Positions 7,438 to 16,151 of a DNA stretch of 64,000 nt are shown in pieces (position 1 is the first letter of the stretch; the number at the start of each line of letters is the position of its first letter). The position numbers and the translations under genes are program-made. Source of the stretch: Dethiobacter sp. (GTDB lineage Bacteria > Bacillota > Dethiobacteria > DTU022 > UBA8154); NCBI GenBank assembly GCA_020725665.1, contig DYEO01000085.1, forward strand, positions 1-64,000. The letters run 5' to 3'. The notes below the pieces were generated by a model. That model was not told the DNA's origin, searched no databases, and saw only the letters and a list, made by a program, of their open reading frames with translations.

Positions 7438-7644
7438 ATGGTACATAAGGATATAATAAATAAGGATATGATTATTTTTGATATCCTGCAGCAATTTCCA
7501 GAGGCTGAAAAAGTTCTGGAAAGCTTTGGTATGCGTTGCAGTGAATGCCTTGCTGTGGTGAATGAGAACCTGGCCCAGAGTGCCGTAAGGCATAACGTGG
7601 AACTGGAAAGCCTGCTTACCGCGCTTAATAAACTGCGGAAATAG
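7438..7644 (+). CDS. DUF1858 redox disulfide-domain protein
   Basis: A 68-residue stand-alone DUF1858 domain, the family related to the hybrid-cluster-protein-associated disulfide domain. It shows INKDMIIFDILQQFPEAEKVL and the conserved pair in GMRCSECL (CxxC). Likely a small cytoplasmic redox or sensory protein; partner unknown. GCAGGAGG precedes the ATG and a clear terminator follows at 7688, so it is monocistronic. Confidence 0.85.
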   Translation: MVHKDIINKDMIIFDILQQFPEAEKVLESFGMRCSECLAVVNENLAQSAVRHNVELESLLTALNKLRK

Positions 7645-7687
7645 TCACTAGCAAAACATTTGGGTTTAAACATTTTACCAAAAATTA

Positions 7688-7720
7688 CCTTGAAAGAAAT
7701 AAACTTTCAAGGAATTTTTT
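7688..7720 (+). terminator. Terminator after DUF1858 gene
   Basis: CCTTGAAAG (7688-7696) and CTTTCAAGG (7704-7712) followed by AATTTTTTT. Confidence 0.9.
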
Positions 7721-7828
7721 TGTTATAAACAGGAAATAATATTGTATTTTTAGGAGAAACTTCTAAGTATATTCGTTAATCCTTGAGAAATAATAAGTTT
7801 AGATTCTCACAGAAGGAGGTGAAAATAA

Positions 7829-8119
7829 ATGCCTATCGGACAAAGAAACGCTGGCCGTAACAGAGTCTTAGTTCCCCAGGCACAGCAGGTTTTGGAGAAT
7901 TTTAAGTACGAGATTGCCAATGAGATCGGGTTAACCAACTATGCCGGCGCTGACAAAGGTGAACTGACTTCCCGGCAAAATGGTTACGTTGGTGGTTACA
8001 TGGTAAGAAAAATGATCCAGCAGGTAGAGGATCAAATGGCCAATGGCACAATTCAAACTTCCCAACTTGCGCAACAAGCTGCTCCTAAATCACCTGCTGG
8101 CACTACACAAAATCTGTAA
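7829..8119 (+). CDS. Alpha/beta-type small acid-soluble spore protein
   Basis: A 96-residue SASP that coats and protects spore DNA. Visible family blocks are the region containing KYEIANEIGL (the germination-protease cleavage site, E-I-A-N-E), ELTSRQNGYVGGYMVRKMI and a Gln/Ala-rich tail that is longer than usual. AGAAGGAGGTG precedes the ATG. Monocistronic between terminators, consistent with forespore-specific expression (sigma-G, inferred). Strong evidence, with spoVM, that the organism sporulates. Confidence 0.93.
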   Translation: MPIGQRNAGRNRVLVPQAQQVLENFKYEIANEIGLTNYAGADKGELTSRQNGYVGGYMVRKMIQQVEDQMANGTIQTSQLAQQAAPKSPAGTTQNL

Positions 8120-8130
8120 TTGCTACAAAC

Positions 8131-8157
8131 AAGCGGGCTTCGGCCCGCTTATTTTTT
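8131..8157 (+). terminator. Terminator after SASP gene
   Basis: AAGCGGGC-TTCG-GCCCGCTT stem followed by ATTTTTT. Confidence 0.95.
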
Positions 8158-8279
8158 AAGAAAATATGCGGTTGCTTTTTATTTCTGATTCAACCCCAAA
8201 AAGCTTATTTCGGGGCAATTTGAACTCGGAATAGTCTCTTTTTTTCATGAGCAGTGTTCCCCGGCTTAACTAAAAAATC

Positions 8280-8315
8280 CCCCTATAAGCGAAAGTAAGT
8301 TTTCGCTTATAGGGG
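8280..8315 (-). terminator. Strong hairpin, terminator-like on the minus strand
   Basis: Perfect 15-bp stem (8280-8294 with 8301-8315) and a 6-nt loop. The T-run lies on the left side only, so it works as a terminator for leftward transcription, although no minus-strand gene precedes it nearby. Confidence 0.55.
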
Positions 8316-8355
8316 TTGGGAGAGGAGAAACCGGAGGAAGAGCTTATGGGGAATA

Positions 8356-8487
8356 TTGTTGATGCATTTAATATTATTTACAGGTATTGTTGGGTTATAC
8401 ATAATATTAAGTAATATTTTGCTGGCAATGTTAACCAGTTTATTGCTTTTTCTCGTCTACAATGATAAAATACCTTCGCTGCAATAA
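8356..8487 (+). CDS. Possible small hydrophobic peptide
   Basis: A frame from TTG 8356 (or ATG 8362) encodes about 41-43 mostly hydrophobic residues (one or two membrane helices) before PSLQ and a stop. An overlapping frame from ATG 8346 gives 22 codons and has the better-placed GGAGG. Only one, if either, is real. Confidence 0.25.
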   Translation: MLMHLILFTGIVGLYIILSNILLAMLTSLLLFLVYNDKIPSLQ

Positions 8488-8526
8488 CATTTAGTAATAT
8501 TTTCACAGTTTTTAAGGGGGTGGATA

Positions 8527-9093
8527 ATGAGAATTAATGCCGGTTCTGCAAAAGGCAGGTTGCTCAAGTCGCCCCGTAACAGCAAGGTTAGACCAACTGC
8601 GGATAAGGTCAAATCTGCATTTTTTAATATAATCGGCAATGCAGTTGGAGGTGGGGTGTTTCTTGACCTGTTTGCCGGGACCGGCAATATTGGTATCGAG
8701 GCGCTTAGCCGGGGAGCCGGCAGGTGTGTTTTCGTAGATAAGGACAGGAGTTCACTGAAGCTGATTAAAGAAAACCTGCACCTTGCCGGATTTGCAGAAC
8801 GGGCGCTTGTTTTGGGTTACGATGTTATACGCGCATTGCAAATCCTCAAAAAAAAAGAAGAATCTTTTAATGTAATCTACATAGATCCTCCTTATTTCTA
8901 TAGCCGGATCGCACCTATTTTGGAGACTGTCAGTGTTTGTGGACTTTTAATTGCAGGCGGTTATATCGGGGTGGAGAGGAACAGCCGGGATCATTGCCCA
9001 TGGCTCGAGGATATCCCATTTCAAGTAAGACAACAAAAAGTATATGGAAACACCCGGCTCATCCTTTTACACGGGACGGATGCAGCATTTTAA
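8527..9093 (+). CDS. rsmD: 16S rRNA (guanine966-N2)-methyltransferase RsmD
   Basis: SAM-dependent methyltransferase acting on the small ribosomal subunit. The 188-residue protein has the opening MRINAGSAKGR, the RPTADKVKSAFFNI block, the SAM motif FLDLFAGTGNIGIEALSRGA and the catalytic IDPPY. GGGGGTGG precedes the ATG. It is followed by coaD, the conserved Firmicute order (ylbH-coaD). Confidence 0.95.
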   Translation: MRINAGSAKGRLLKSPRNSKVRPTADKVKSAFFNIIGNAVGGGVFLDLFAGTGNIGIEALSRGAGRCVFVDKDRSSLKLIKENLHLAGFAERALVLGYDVIRALQILKKKEESFNVIYIDPPYFYSRIAPILETVSVCGLLIAGGYIGVERNSRDHCPWLEDIPFQVRQQKVYGNTRLILLHGTDAAF

Positions 9094-9127
9094 AGTATTA
9101 TATAAAACACGGGAGGAGGTATTTTTT

Positions 9128-9625
9128 GTGGTTTGCGCAATTTACCCGGGTAGCTTTGATCCAGTTACCAACGGTCACCTGGACATCATCGATCGTGCCA
9201 GTAAAGTTTTTGATCACGTAATCGTTGCAGTACTGGAAAACCCACGTAAGATACCTACCTTTTCCATGGAAGAAAAGGTGCAGATGTTAAAAAAAATCGT
9301 CGTTCCTTATCCTAATGTTGAAGTTGATTCGTACAGGGGGCTGCTGATTGATTATGCACAAAAAAGGGGGGCGCGCATTATCATTAAAGGTCTGCGGGCA
9401 ATCTCCGATTTTGAATTCGAATTTCAAATGGCCCTTACTAACCGGCAGCTAAACTGTGAAGTGGAAACTATGTTTATGATGACCAACAACATGTATTCAT
9501 TTATCAGCTCGGGTATTGTTAAAGAGGTCGCCAGTTACGGCGGAGAGATAAAGACACTTGTACCGCCCCAGGTATACGATATGATCATAAAAAAGCTCAC
9601 TCCATCCTCATCTAAACCGGGTTAG
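9128..9625 (+). CDS. coaD: Phosphopantetheine adenylyltransferase
   Basis: Transfers AMP from ATP to 4'-phosphopantetheine in coenzyme A synthesis. The 165-residue protein begins VCAIYPGSFDPVTNGHLDII (HxGH-type nucleotidyl motif TNGH) and carries the ISSGIVKEVASYGG segment. Start GTG 9128 is chosen because GGGAGGAGG lies 9 bp before it; the in-frame ATG at 9044 lies inside rsmD. The 3' end overlaps the convergent ylbJ by 18 bp. Confidence 0.95.
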   Translation: MVCAIYPGSFDPVTNGHLDIIDRASKVFDHVIVAVLENPRKIPTFSMEEKVQMLKKIVVPYPNVEVDSYRGLLIDYAQKRGARIIIKGLRAISDFEFEFQMALTNRQLNCEVETMFMMTNNMYSFISSGIVKEVASYGGEIKTLVPPQVYDMIIKKLTPSSSKPG

Positions 9626-10939
9626 AATGCGACCTTTCCTGTTATTTTGCCTGGAGCGGCATAATGTAACGGCGAGGGAAATAAGAAACAGGCAAAACAA
9701 TATAAAAAGAAAACGTGAACTGCTGAAAAGCAATCTTTCGTACCAATAAGTTGCACCTCCCGTTGGTGTTGCCTGCATAAAAACGGGAATATTTGCGTCG
9801 TCCAGTAAAACAACCATTCTCAGGGGACCGAGCAGGAGCATACAATAAAAAGCGGCGAGACAGGCATGAAGGATTCTGGCCAGGCTGTAAGGAACAATAC
9901 TCATATCGGTTGGGCTGATAATGCTGGCAACTTGGGCGTGGACGGACAGCCCGCTCCAGGCAATAATCGCGCTGACAGCGATAAGCTTTTCTCCAATGGA
10001 AACCTTTTCCAGGATGCCTGCGAGCTGGCAACCAAGGTCAATCTCCAATAAGCCGCTGAAAAAAGCGGGAGCGAGGGTCTGATCCAGGTTAACAATCTTT
10101 AAAATATTTGCGATCATGCTTGTAAAAAACCCGGCAATGCCTGCCAGTTGCAGCATGGTTATGATTACGGAGAAGAGCATAATAAATCCTCCAATAAGCA
10201 TGAGGGTATTCATTGAATCCCGTACCGCATCTCCCAGGATCTGCCCAAAAGGGCGCCCATCTTCCTGCCTGGCTTTAACCAGTGCAGAGAGGGCTTGGCT
10301 GAACAGTTTTTGGGGCTGTCTTTTTTTTATGTACTCTCGCTTATTTTTGCTTTGATCAAGACCCTTTCTGTAAAAACGCATTGCCAGCCCTACAGTAATG
10401 GCGGATAAATAGTGGGCTAGGGCGATTATTAACCCCGTTTGCGGGGAATGAAGCATTCCCACAGCCACGGCTCCAAACATGAAAAGGGGATCGGCTGTGT
10501 TTACAAAGCTGAGCAATCGTTCCGCCTCGGTTTTACTACACATGTTTTTTTGACGTAGTTTGCCGGCGAGGACGGCACCGAGGGGAAAGCCGGAAGCAAG
10601 GCCCATGGCCATGACAAAGGAACCTTCCCCGGGGACATTAAAAACGGGACGCATTACCGGTTCCAGCAGTACTCCCAGGAAATGAACCACACCCAATCCG
10701 ATCAACACCTGGGCGAAAACAAAAAACGGCAACAATGCTGGAAAAACGATATTCCACCAGACTGCCAATCCGCCTAAAGAAGCTTCAAAAGCTTCTTTAG
10801 GATGCTGGACCATGCCGATGGTCAGCAATACGGCGATGAGGGCGGGAAGGTAAAATAATAATACATTTTTGCGGAAACTAAAAGGAATAAGAAGAAGTAA
10901 CAGAAAAAGGAAAACAAGCAGAATGATCATTATAGACAT
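9608..10939 (-). CDS. ylbJ: Sporulation integral membrane protein YlbJ
   Basis: A 443-residue polytopic membrane protein of the nucleoside-recognition (Gate) domain family. Many hydrophobic helices are visible, from the N-terminal MSIMIILLVFLFLLLLLIPF to the last segment before residue 430, with Gate-like blocks around GLASGFPLGAVLAGKLR and LIGGFIMLFSVIITML. In Bacillus, YlbJ is sigma-E dependent and needed for resistant spores. Position between coaD and ylbK/ylbL matches Bacillus gene order, but here it is read on the opposite strand to its neighbours. Confidence 0.88.
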   Translation of the reverse strand: MSIMIILLVFLFLLLLLIPFSFRKNVLLFYLPALIAVLLTIGMVQHPKEAFEASLGGLAVWWNIVFPALLPFFVFAQVLIGLGVVHFLGVLLEPVMRPVFNVPGEGSFVMAMGLASGFPLGAVLAGKLRQKNMCSKTEAERLLSFVNTADPLFMFGAVAVGMLHSPQTGLIIALAHYLSAITVGLAMRFYRKGLDQSKNKREYIKKRQPQKLFSQALSALVKARQEDGRPFGQILGDAVRDSMNTLMLIGGFIMLFSVIITMLQLAGIAGFFTSMIANILKIVNLDQTLAPAFFSGLLEIDLGCQLAGILEKVSIGEKLIAVSAIIAWSGLSVHAQVASIISPTDMSIVPYSLARILHACLAAFYCMLLLGPLRMVVLLDDANIPVFMQATPTGGATYWYERLLFSSSRFLFILFCLFLISLAVTLCRSRQNNRKGRILTRFR

Positions 10940-11112
10940 GGTTTCTACCCCGGCTTTATTAAAATAAAAAATATCATTGATATTATATGGCTTAATAACA
11001 GTTGATTAGACCAGGGTTGTGTATTTATTCAATTCGGCGCAAACTATTTTTCAGGGGATTGTTCTGGTTTATAATATTAAGGAATAATATTTTTCCCTGG
11101 AGGCAGATAGCA

Positions 11113-11892
11113 ATGATAAAGCAGTGGAAAATAGGCCTTGCCCTGAGCGGAGGTGCAGCCAGGGGATTTGCCCATATCGGTGTATTAAAGGTTCTTGATG
11201 AGGCGGGTTTAGAAATAAGCTGCGTGGCGGGAACGAGTATGGGTGCGCTGATTGGGGCCTTATATGCCACCGGGATGAAGGTTAAGCTGATGGAACGTTT
11301 GATGCGGGCCACCGGGAACAGTAACTGGGTGGACTTTGGCTTACAGCGTATGGGCCTGATCAAAGGAGATAAAATCGAACAGGTTATTTACTTACTCACG
11401 CGCCGCTCCACTTTTGATCAGCTAAGGATCCCCCTTGCCGTGGTGGCTGTTGACCTTTATAGCGGTAAAAAGGTGGTACTTAAGGAAGGCTTGGTTTGCC
11501 GGGCAGTACGGGCCTCCATCTCCATCCCCGGGTATTTTGTGCCCGTGGAGTTGGATGACATGCTGCTCGTTGATGGTGGGGTGCTGAATCGGATTCCCGC
11601 AGATGTGGTGCGGGAGATGGGAGCAAATTTCGTTATTGCTGTTGATACGGGATTTTATCCGCGTAACACAAGTTTCAACTCCGTTTTGGACGTGGTGATC
11701 CGTTCATTTGACATTATGCTGCAGGAACTCAGCCACTTTCAGTTAACGGAGGCTGATGTTGTAATATCCCCGGAACTCTGTGATATTGCCCCGTCCCAGT
11801 TTGAAAGGTGTGCCGAAACTATCGAGGCTGGCGAGAAAGCTGCCCGTGCCGCCTTGCCGGAAATACTTGCTCAGCTTGAGCAAAGAGAGTAG
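11113..11892 (+). CDS. ylbK: Patatin-like phospholipase YlbK
   Basis: A 259-residue serine lipid acyl hydrolase of the RssA/patatin group. The oxyanion loop GLALSGGAARGFAHIG, nucleophile elbow GTSMG and catalytic Asp in DGGVLNR are all present. ATG 11113 follows CTGGAGG; the longer frame from 11002 has no ribosome binding site. It is 7 bp ahead of ylbL, so the two are likely one operon, as in Bacillus. Substrate unknown. Confidence 0.9.
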   Translation: MIKQWKIGLALSGGAARGFAHIGVLKVLDEAGLEISCVAGTSMGALIGALYATGMKVKLMERLMRATGNSNWVDFGLQRMGLIKGDKIEQVIYLLTRRSTFDQLRIPLAVVAVDLYSGKKVVLKEGLVCRAVRASISIPGYFVPVELDDMLLVDGGVLNRIPADVVREMGANFVIAVDTGFYPRNTSFNSVLDVVIRSFDIMLQELSHFQLTEADVVISPELCDIAPSQFERCAETIEAGEKAARAALPEILAQLEQRE

Positions 11893-11899
11893 GGATCTT

Positions 11900-12883
11900 T
11901 TGAAAAAATCAATTCGTGTCTTACTAATATTGGTACTGGTAGTCGTAGCACTGGGTAATTTTATTCAAACAGGATATTACCTGATCAGGCCCGGTTCTGC
12001 AGAAAGCCTGGGTGACAGGGTATGGGTAGAGGGCAAGATGCGAGACGAGGAAGGCCAGTTTTTTATGGTAACGGTAGCCCAGCAGGAGGCCAACCTGTGG
12101 AATTTTCTTTATGCCGGGTTCAGCCCTGTGTTGGATCTGCGTCCCGTTTCCCGCGTAATTCCTCCCGGGATGTCCCTTGAAGAATACAACAAAATAATGC
12201 AGGGCTGGATGCAGGACAGCAAATACCTCGCTCAGGTAATTGCCCTGCAAAAAGCCGGCTATGACGTCTCTATCGCCAGCGACGGGGTGGAGATTAAGGA
12301 TATTATTCCCGGCAGTCCGGCAGAAGGGGTTTTAAAAGAGGGAGATGTGATCAAATCAGTAGATGGTGAAATTGTCTACCTGGCTGAAGAGGTTGTTAAC
12401 CTGATTCAGGCCAAGGAGATCGGCCGGCCGGTTAGCCTGATGGTGCAACGTGGTGGGGATTTGCTGAACTTTGTATTAAATACCACATCGCATATGGATC
12501 AGCCGGAGAAAGCGGCTCTGCGTATCTATGTCAGCACACTGAATTGGCAACCCCTTCTGCCTCTTGATATCAATATTGAGACAGGGCCGGTGATTGGCCC
12601 TTCAGCCGGTGTCATGTTCGTGTTGGAAATACTGGATAGGCTCGTCCCCGAAAACCTGACCGGGGGGCACAGTATAGCCGGAACCGGGGCGATTGCTCTG
12701 GATGGGAAGATCGGTGGTATTGGCGGGGTGAAGCAAAAGGTAGTGGCGGCGGAACGTGCGGGGATCGAATATTTTTTGGCCCCGGAAGAAAATTATGAGG
12801 AAGCGCGGCAGGTCGCCCGGGATATCCAGGTGGTATCCGTTAGAAATCTGGAAGATGTACTGCAATTTTTACAAGGGCTTTAA
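11900..12883 (+). CDS. ylbL: PDZ / Lon-like serine protease YlbL
   Basis: A 327-residue membrane-anchored peptidase: an N-terminal helix (LLILVLVVVALGNFIQTG), a PDZ domain (about 110-190; DGVEIKDIIPGSPAEGVLKE) and a C-terminal Lon proteolytic domain. The catalytic dyad is visible as Ser in GPVIGPSAGVMF and Lys in GIGGVKQKVVAAE. Start TTG 11900 follows AGTAGGGA. In Bacillus, YlbL acts with CtpA in clearing a cell-division inhibitor (established knowledge). Likely co-transcribed with ylbK. Confidence 0.9.
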   Translation: MKKSIRVLLILVLVVVALGNFIQTGYYLIRPGSAESLGDRVWVEGKMRDEEGQFFMVTVAQQEANLWNFLYAGFSPVLDLRPVSRVIPPGMSLEEYNKIMQGWMQDSKYLAQVIALQKAGYDVSIASDGVEIKDIIPGSPAEGVLKEGDVIKSVDGEIVYLAEEVVNLIQAKEIGRPVSLMVQRGGDLLNFVLNTTSHMDQPEKAALRIYVSTLNWQPLLPLDINIETGPVIGPSAGVMFVLEILDRLVPENLTGGHSIAGTGAIALDGKIGGIGGVKQKVVAAERAGIEYFLAPEENYEEARQVARDIQVVSVRNLEDVLQFLQGL

Positions 12884-12909
12884 TGCTCAGGCATCAGGAG
12901 ATAATCAAA

Positions 12910-12940
12910 TGCGACAGATTGAGAACCGTCCCCTGTCGCA
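12910..12940. repeat. REP-like palindrome
   Basis: TGCGACAG (12910-12917) and CTGTCGCA (12933-12940) form a perfect stem. The loop holds GAACCGTCCCC, also found in the palindrome at 34119-34200. Confidence 0.5.
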
Positions 12941-12994
12941 GTTACTTTGACAAAGGGGAGCAGGTACGCTAAAATATATTTGCAGATAATATAT

Positions 12995-13454
12995 ATGAGT
13001 AAACCGGGCAGCCGCGGAGGCAGTTGATGCCTTCGAGGAAAGTCCGAGCTTCGCAGGGCAGGGTGCTGGGTAACACCCAGTGGGGGCGACCTTAAGGAAA
13101 GTGCCACAGAAATAAACCGCCCGTTCTGGAGGTTGGATGTTTGAAGTAGGAAGTTAGAGAAAAAAATCTTGTATTTTTATTCTCAGGTCTCTAAACAAGA
13201 GTCCAACTTCCAACCTCTAACATCCAACTTCCAGGAGAGGTAAGGGTGCAACGGTGCGGTAAGAGCGCACCAGCGACCGGGTGACCGGCCGGCTAGGTAA
13301 ACCCCACCCGAAGCAAGACTGAATAGGAGGGAGATGAAGTTGCCCGCTGAATCCCTCGGGTATGAGTCGCTGGAGATATCAGGCAACTGGTATCCAAGAT
13401 AGATGGCTGCTGCTCCTTTTGGAGACACAGAACTCGGCTTACAGGTTTGCTCAT
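12995..13454 (+). ncRNA. rnpB: RNase P RNA (type A)
   Basis: The catalytic RNA that trims tRNA 5' leaders. Conserved signatures are GAGGAAAGTCCGAGCTTC, the CACAGAAATAA region, AAGGGTGCAACGGTGCGGT AAGAGC, GGTAAACCCCACCCG and the 3' ACAGAACTCGGCTTACAGG box (shown without the full run). An 11-bp P1 stem closes 12995-13005 with 13444-13454. The P12 position holds an extra hairpin (13126-13235), so the RNA is longer than usual. A terminator follows. Confidence 0.97.
13126..13235 (+). repeat. Hairpin insertion in the P12 region of RNase P RNA
   Basis: About 30-bp imperfect inverted arms (13128-13159 and 13202-13233) enclose an AT-rich loop. The arms are made of GGAAGTTGGA-like words that recur at 46022 and 52930. 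The insertion extends a peripheral helix and should leave the core intact. Confidence 0.75.
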
Positions 13455-13467
13455 ATGAATATGCCCA

Positions 13468-13500
13468 AACACCGCACTTTTTGAAGTGCGGTGTTATTTT
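13468..13500 (+). terminator. rnpB terminator
   Basis: 12-bp stem (13468-13479 with 13484-13495) and a T-rich tail. The following 300 bases (13501-13803) hold no recognisable gene; they probably include the promoter of the next gene. Confidence 0.9.
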
Positions 13501-13803
13501 ATTACCGTTTGTGCACATTCTCACAATCTGTAAGCCGAGCAATTAAATGATGCGTTATTAGCATTACCATGTATTTTCAGGATAGGATAGCACCATTAAC
13601 AGTTTTAAGAGGCAGCTATTGGCACTTTCAAAGAACAGTTTTTTAGGATATGATAAAGAATATAAAAAAAGAGTTAAGTTTAAAGGAAATTTAAAGTAAA
13701 CGAATAGCTGAACTTGTATGCAATGAGATTGTCACCGTACTCCCTGAAATGAAAGAGGCCAACCGGTATACATAACCTTTAATTTAGAAAGGGTTGAGCC
13801 AAA

Positions 13804-15042
13804 TTGAAAATAAGGGGAAACGGTATAGTCGCCCAGTCCGGGGGACCGACAGCAGTTATAAACAATAGCGTCTGCGGGGTGATTCAGGCCTGGGAGGAAC
13901 AGGGCAATGCCGGTCGTCTTTATGGAGCAATGCATGGCATTAAGGGCGTGCTGGAGGAGAAGTTTATCAACCTGTCGGCGCAGAGCCGTGATATTGTGGA
14001 AGGCTTGCGCCATACACCGGGAGCTGCCCTTGGTTCCTGCCGCTACCGGTTGCAGGAAGAGGACTATTTGAAACTGCTGCGCATTTTCCAAAAAGAAAAT
14101 ATTCGCTATTTCTTTTACATCGGCGGAAACGATTCCATGGATACAGCAAACAAGGTTAATCGCCTGGCGTTGCAGGAACAATACGAACTGTACGTGATCG
14201 GTATTCCCAAAACCGTGGATAATGACCTTCCCTTTACGGATCATTGTCCCGGTTACGGAAGTGCGGCCAAATTTCTTGCCACCACGGTTATGGAGACAAG
14301 TATCGATCTGAAGGGTCTGCTCATGAGTAAAAGCGTTACCATCATGGAAGTGATGGGACGCAATGCGGGTTGGCTGGCGGCATCCACCACGCTGGCGCGG
14401 CGCAGTGATGATGACGGTCCCCATCTCATCTACCTGCCGGAGGTTCCATTTAAGCGGGAGCGATTCCTTGCTGATGTGGAAACTGTTTACCGTGAAATGG
14501 GACATGTATATATCGTTGCCTCAGAGGGTCTGGTTGATGAAAACGGAGAATATATTTTTGCGGCAAAAAGCAGGGATTCTTTCGGTCACTGTATGTTGGG
14601 TGGACTGGCAGAAACGCTTAAAACAATGGTGGAAAGGGAGGTTGGCATCAAGGTGCGCTGCAATATCCCTGGAACGGTGCAGCGCGCGGCGGCTCACTGC
14701 GCTTCTGCCGTTGATGCTGCCGAGGCTTACATGACGGGTACGGAGGCAGTTAGAATGGCGGCCAGAGGTTGCTCCGGTATAATGGTTACGCTGGTTCGTG
14801 ATGGCGGAGAAGACTACCGTTGCCTTCCCGGAAGTGTCGAGTTGGGGCGTGTGGCCAATATTGAGAAAAAAATTCCCCTTGATTGGATTAATAGTGCGGG
14901 TAACGGCGTTCGCGAGCAATTCATCCATTATGTTCGTCCCCTCATCCAGGGAGAGGTTTCCTTTCCCACACGGGATGGACTGCCCCATTTTGTTTACCTG
15001 GAAGCATTACGACAGCGCCCCCTGGTTGGAGAGACCCGTTAA
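13804..15042 (+). CDS. pfp: Pyrophosphate-dependent 6-phosphofructokinase
   Basis: Interconverts fructose 6-phosphate and fructose 1,6-bisphosphate using PPi. The 412-residue protein has the PFK blocks GGPTAVINNSVCGVI, YIGGNDSMDTA, IPKTVDNDLPFTDHCPGYGSAA and MEVMGRNAGWLAA. GGND and KTVDND are the PPi-type versions of ATP-PFK GGDG/TIDND. TTG start after AGAAAGGG. Stand-alone between rnpB and rpsB. A PPi enzyme saves ATP, consistent with an energy-limited anaerobe (inference). Confidence 0.92.
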   Translation: MKIRGNGIVAQSGGPTAVINNSVCGVIQAWEEQGNAGRLYGAMHGIKGVLEEKFINLSAQSRDIVEGLRHTPGAALGSCRYRLQEEDYLKLLRIFQKENIRYFFYIGGNDSMDTANKVNRLALQEQYELYVIGIPKTVDNDLPFTDHCPGYGSAAKFLATTVMETSIDLKGLLMSKSVTIMEVMGRNAGWLAASTTLARRSDDDGPHLIYLPEVPFKRERFLADVETVYREMGHVYIVASEGLVDENGEYIFAAKSRDSFGHCMLGGLAETLKTMVEREVGIKVRCNIPGTVQRAAAHCASAVDAAEAYMTGTEAVRMAARGCSGIMVTLVRDGGEDYRCLPGSVELGRVANIEKKIPLDWINSAGNGVREQFIHYVRPLIQGEVSFPTRDGLPHFVYLEALRQRPLVGETR

Positions 15043-15124
15043 TTTAAATGCGCAACTTGCAGTTAATGTCAGAGGCGCAATTTGCATATAGTGCAATTTG
15101 GTAGTTGTACAATTTTGCATATAG

Positions 15125-15153
15125 TTGCCATTTCCTGACGTCTGTGCTATACT
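15125..15153 (+). promoter_or_regulatory. Promoter of rpsB-tsf
   Basis: TTGCCA (15125-15130) and TATACT (15148-15153) with 17-bp spacing. The roughly 100-nt leader up to 15263 is GC-rich with partial inverted repeats and could hold an S2 autoregulatory site. Confidence 0.7.
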
Positions 15154-15263
15154 ACGTAATGGTTTTAACACGCACGCCGGTGGAGCTGTGCGGGAGTGCT
15201 CTTCAGGAGTTCTGCCCGGTAATGATGCGGCGGAGGTAATAACTATAAAGGAGGAAAAAATAA

Positions 15264-16124
15264 TTGGCAGTTGTAACTATGAAGCAGTTGTTGGAGGCGG
15301 GAGTTCATTTTGGGCACCAGACCAGGCGCTGGAATCCAAAGATGAAAAAGTTTATCTTTACAGAAAGAAACGGTATCTATATTATCGACCTGCAGAAAAC
15401 AGTACGCCTCATCGATGTTGCGTACAATTTTATTAAGGATTTGGCAATGCAGGGAGAAAAGATTCTCTTTGTAGGGACAAAAAAGCAAGCGCAGGAGTCC
15501 ATAGCGGAGGAGGCGGCCCGCTGTGAAATGCCGTATGTCAACCAGCGCTGGCTTGGTGGTATGCTAACCAACTTTTCCACGATCAGTAAGCGTATTAACC
15601 GGCTTAAAGAACTGGAAAAAATGGAGGAAAACGGGCGCTTTGATCTTTTGCCCAAAAAAGAGGTTATCAAGCTGAACCATGAAAAAGAAAAGCTACTGAA
15701 ATTTGTGGGAGGCATTCGGGAACTGAAAGGTCTGCCCGGAGCCGTTTTTATTGTGGACCCACGCAAGGAAAGGATTGCTGTGGCTGAAGCGATGAAACTT
15801 GAAATACCAATTGTTGCCATCGTGGATACTAACTGCGATCCCGACGAGGTTGATTATATTATTCCAGGTAACGACGACGCTATCCGGGCGGTAAGACTGA
15901 TTACATCCAAAATGGCTGAAGCCGTTCTTGAAGGTAAACAGGGTTTACAGATGGCTGAGGAGAAAGAGAAAGAGAAAGACAAAGCGGTGGAGGAATCAAC
16001 CCTGGAAACTGATGAAGAGGAAAAAGGGGAGTGGCTGGGCTCTGCCGCCGAGGATTATGATAATGATAAGGAAGCTTTTCCAGAAATTAATGCATTGGAA
16101 ACGGATATAATGGAGCACTCTTAA
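15264..16124 (+). CDS. rpsB: 30S ribosomal protein S2
   Basis: S2 starts [20 protein letters not shown] and carries [21 protein letters not shown] and the C-terminal [21 protein letters not shown] block. TTG start after AAAGGAGG. The protein is 286 residues: after about residue 225 there is an acidic, Glu/Lys-rich extension of about 55 residues ([21 protein letters not shown]) not present in most S2. Operon with tsf (27 bp gap). Confidence 0.95.
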   Translation: MAVVTMKQLLEAGVHFGHQTRRWNPKMKKFIFTERNGIYIIDLQKTVRLIDVAYNFIKDLAMQGEKILFVGTKKQAQESIAEEAARCEMPYVNQRWLGGMLTNFSTISKRINRLKELEKMEENGRFDLLPKKEVIKLNHEKEKLLKFVGGIRELKGLPGAVFIVDPRKERIAVAEAMKLEIPIVAIVDTNCDPDEVDYIIPGNDDAIRAVRLITSKMAEAVLEGKQGLQMAEEKEKEKDKAVEESTLETDEEEKGEWLGSAAEDYDNDKEAFPEINALETDIMEHS

Positions 16125-16151
16125 AAACAAGAAAAACAAGGAAGTGATAAA

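Noticed and set aside
13183..13542. A 119-codon minus-strand frame across RNase P RNA
   Set aside because: It is antisense to conserved rnpB segments; such frames are frequent false proteins.
13732..14505. A 257-codon frame antisense to the phosphofructokinase gene
   Set aside because: Overlaps a strongly recognised gene and has no recognisable domains.
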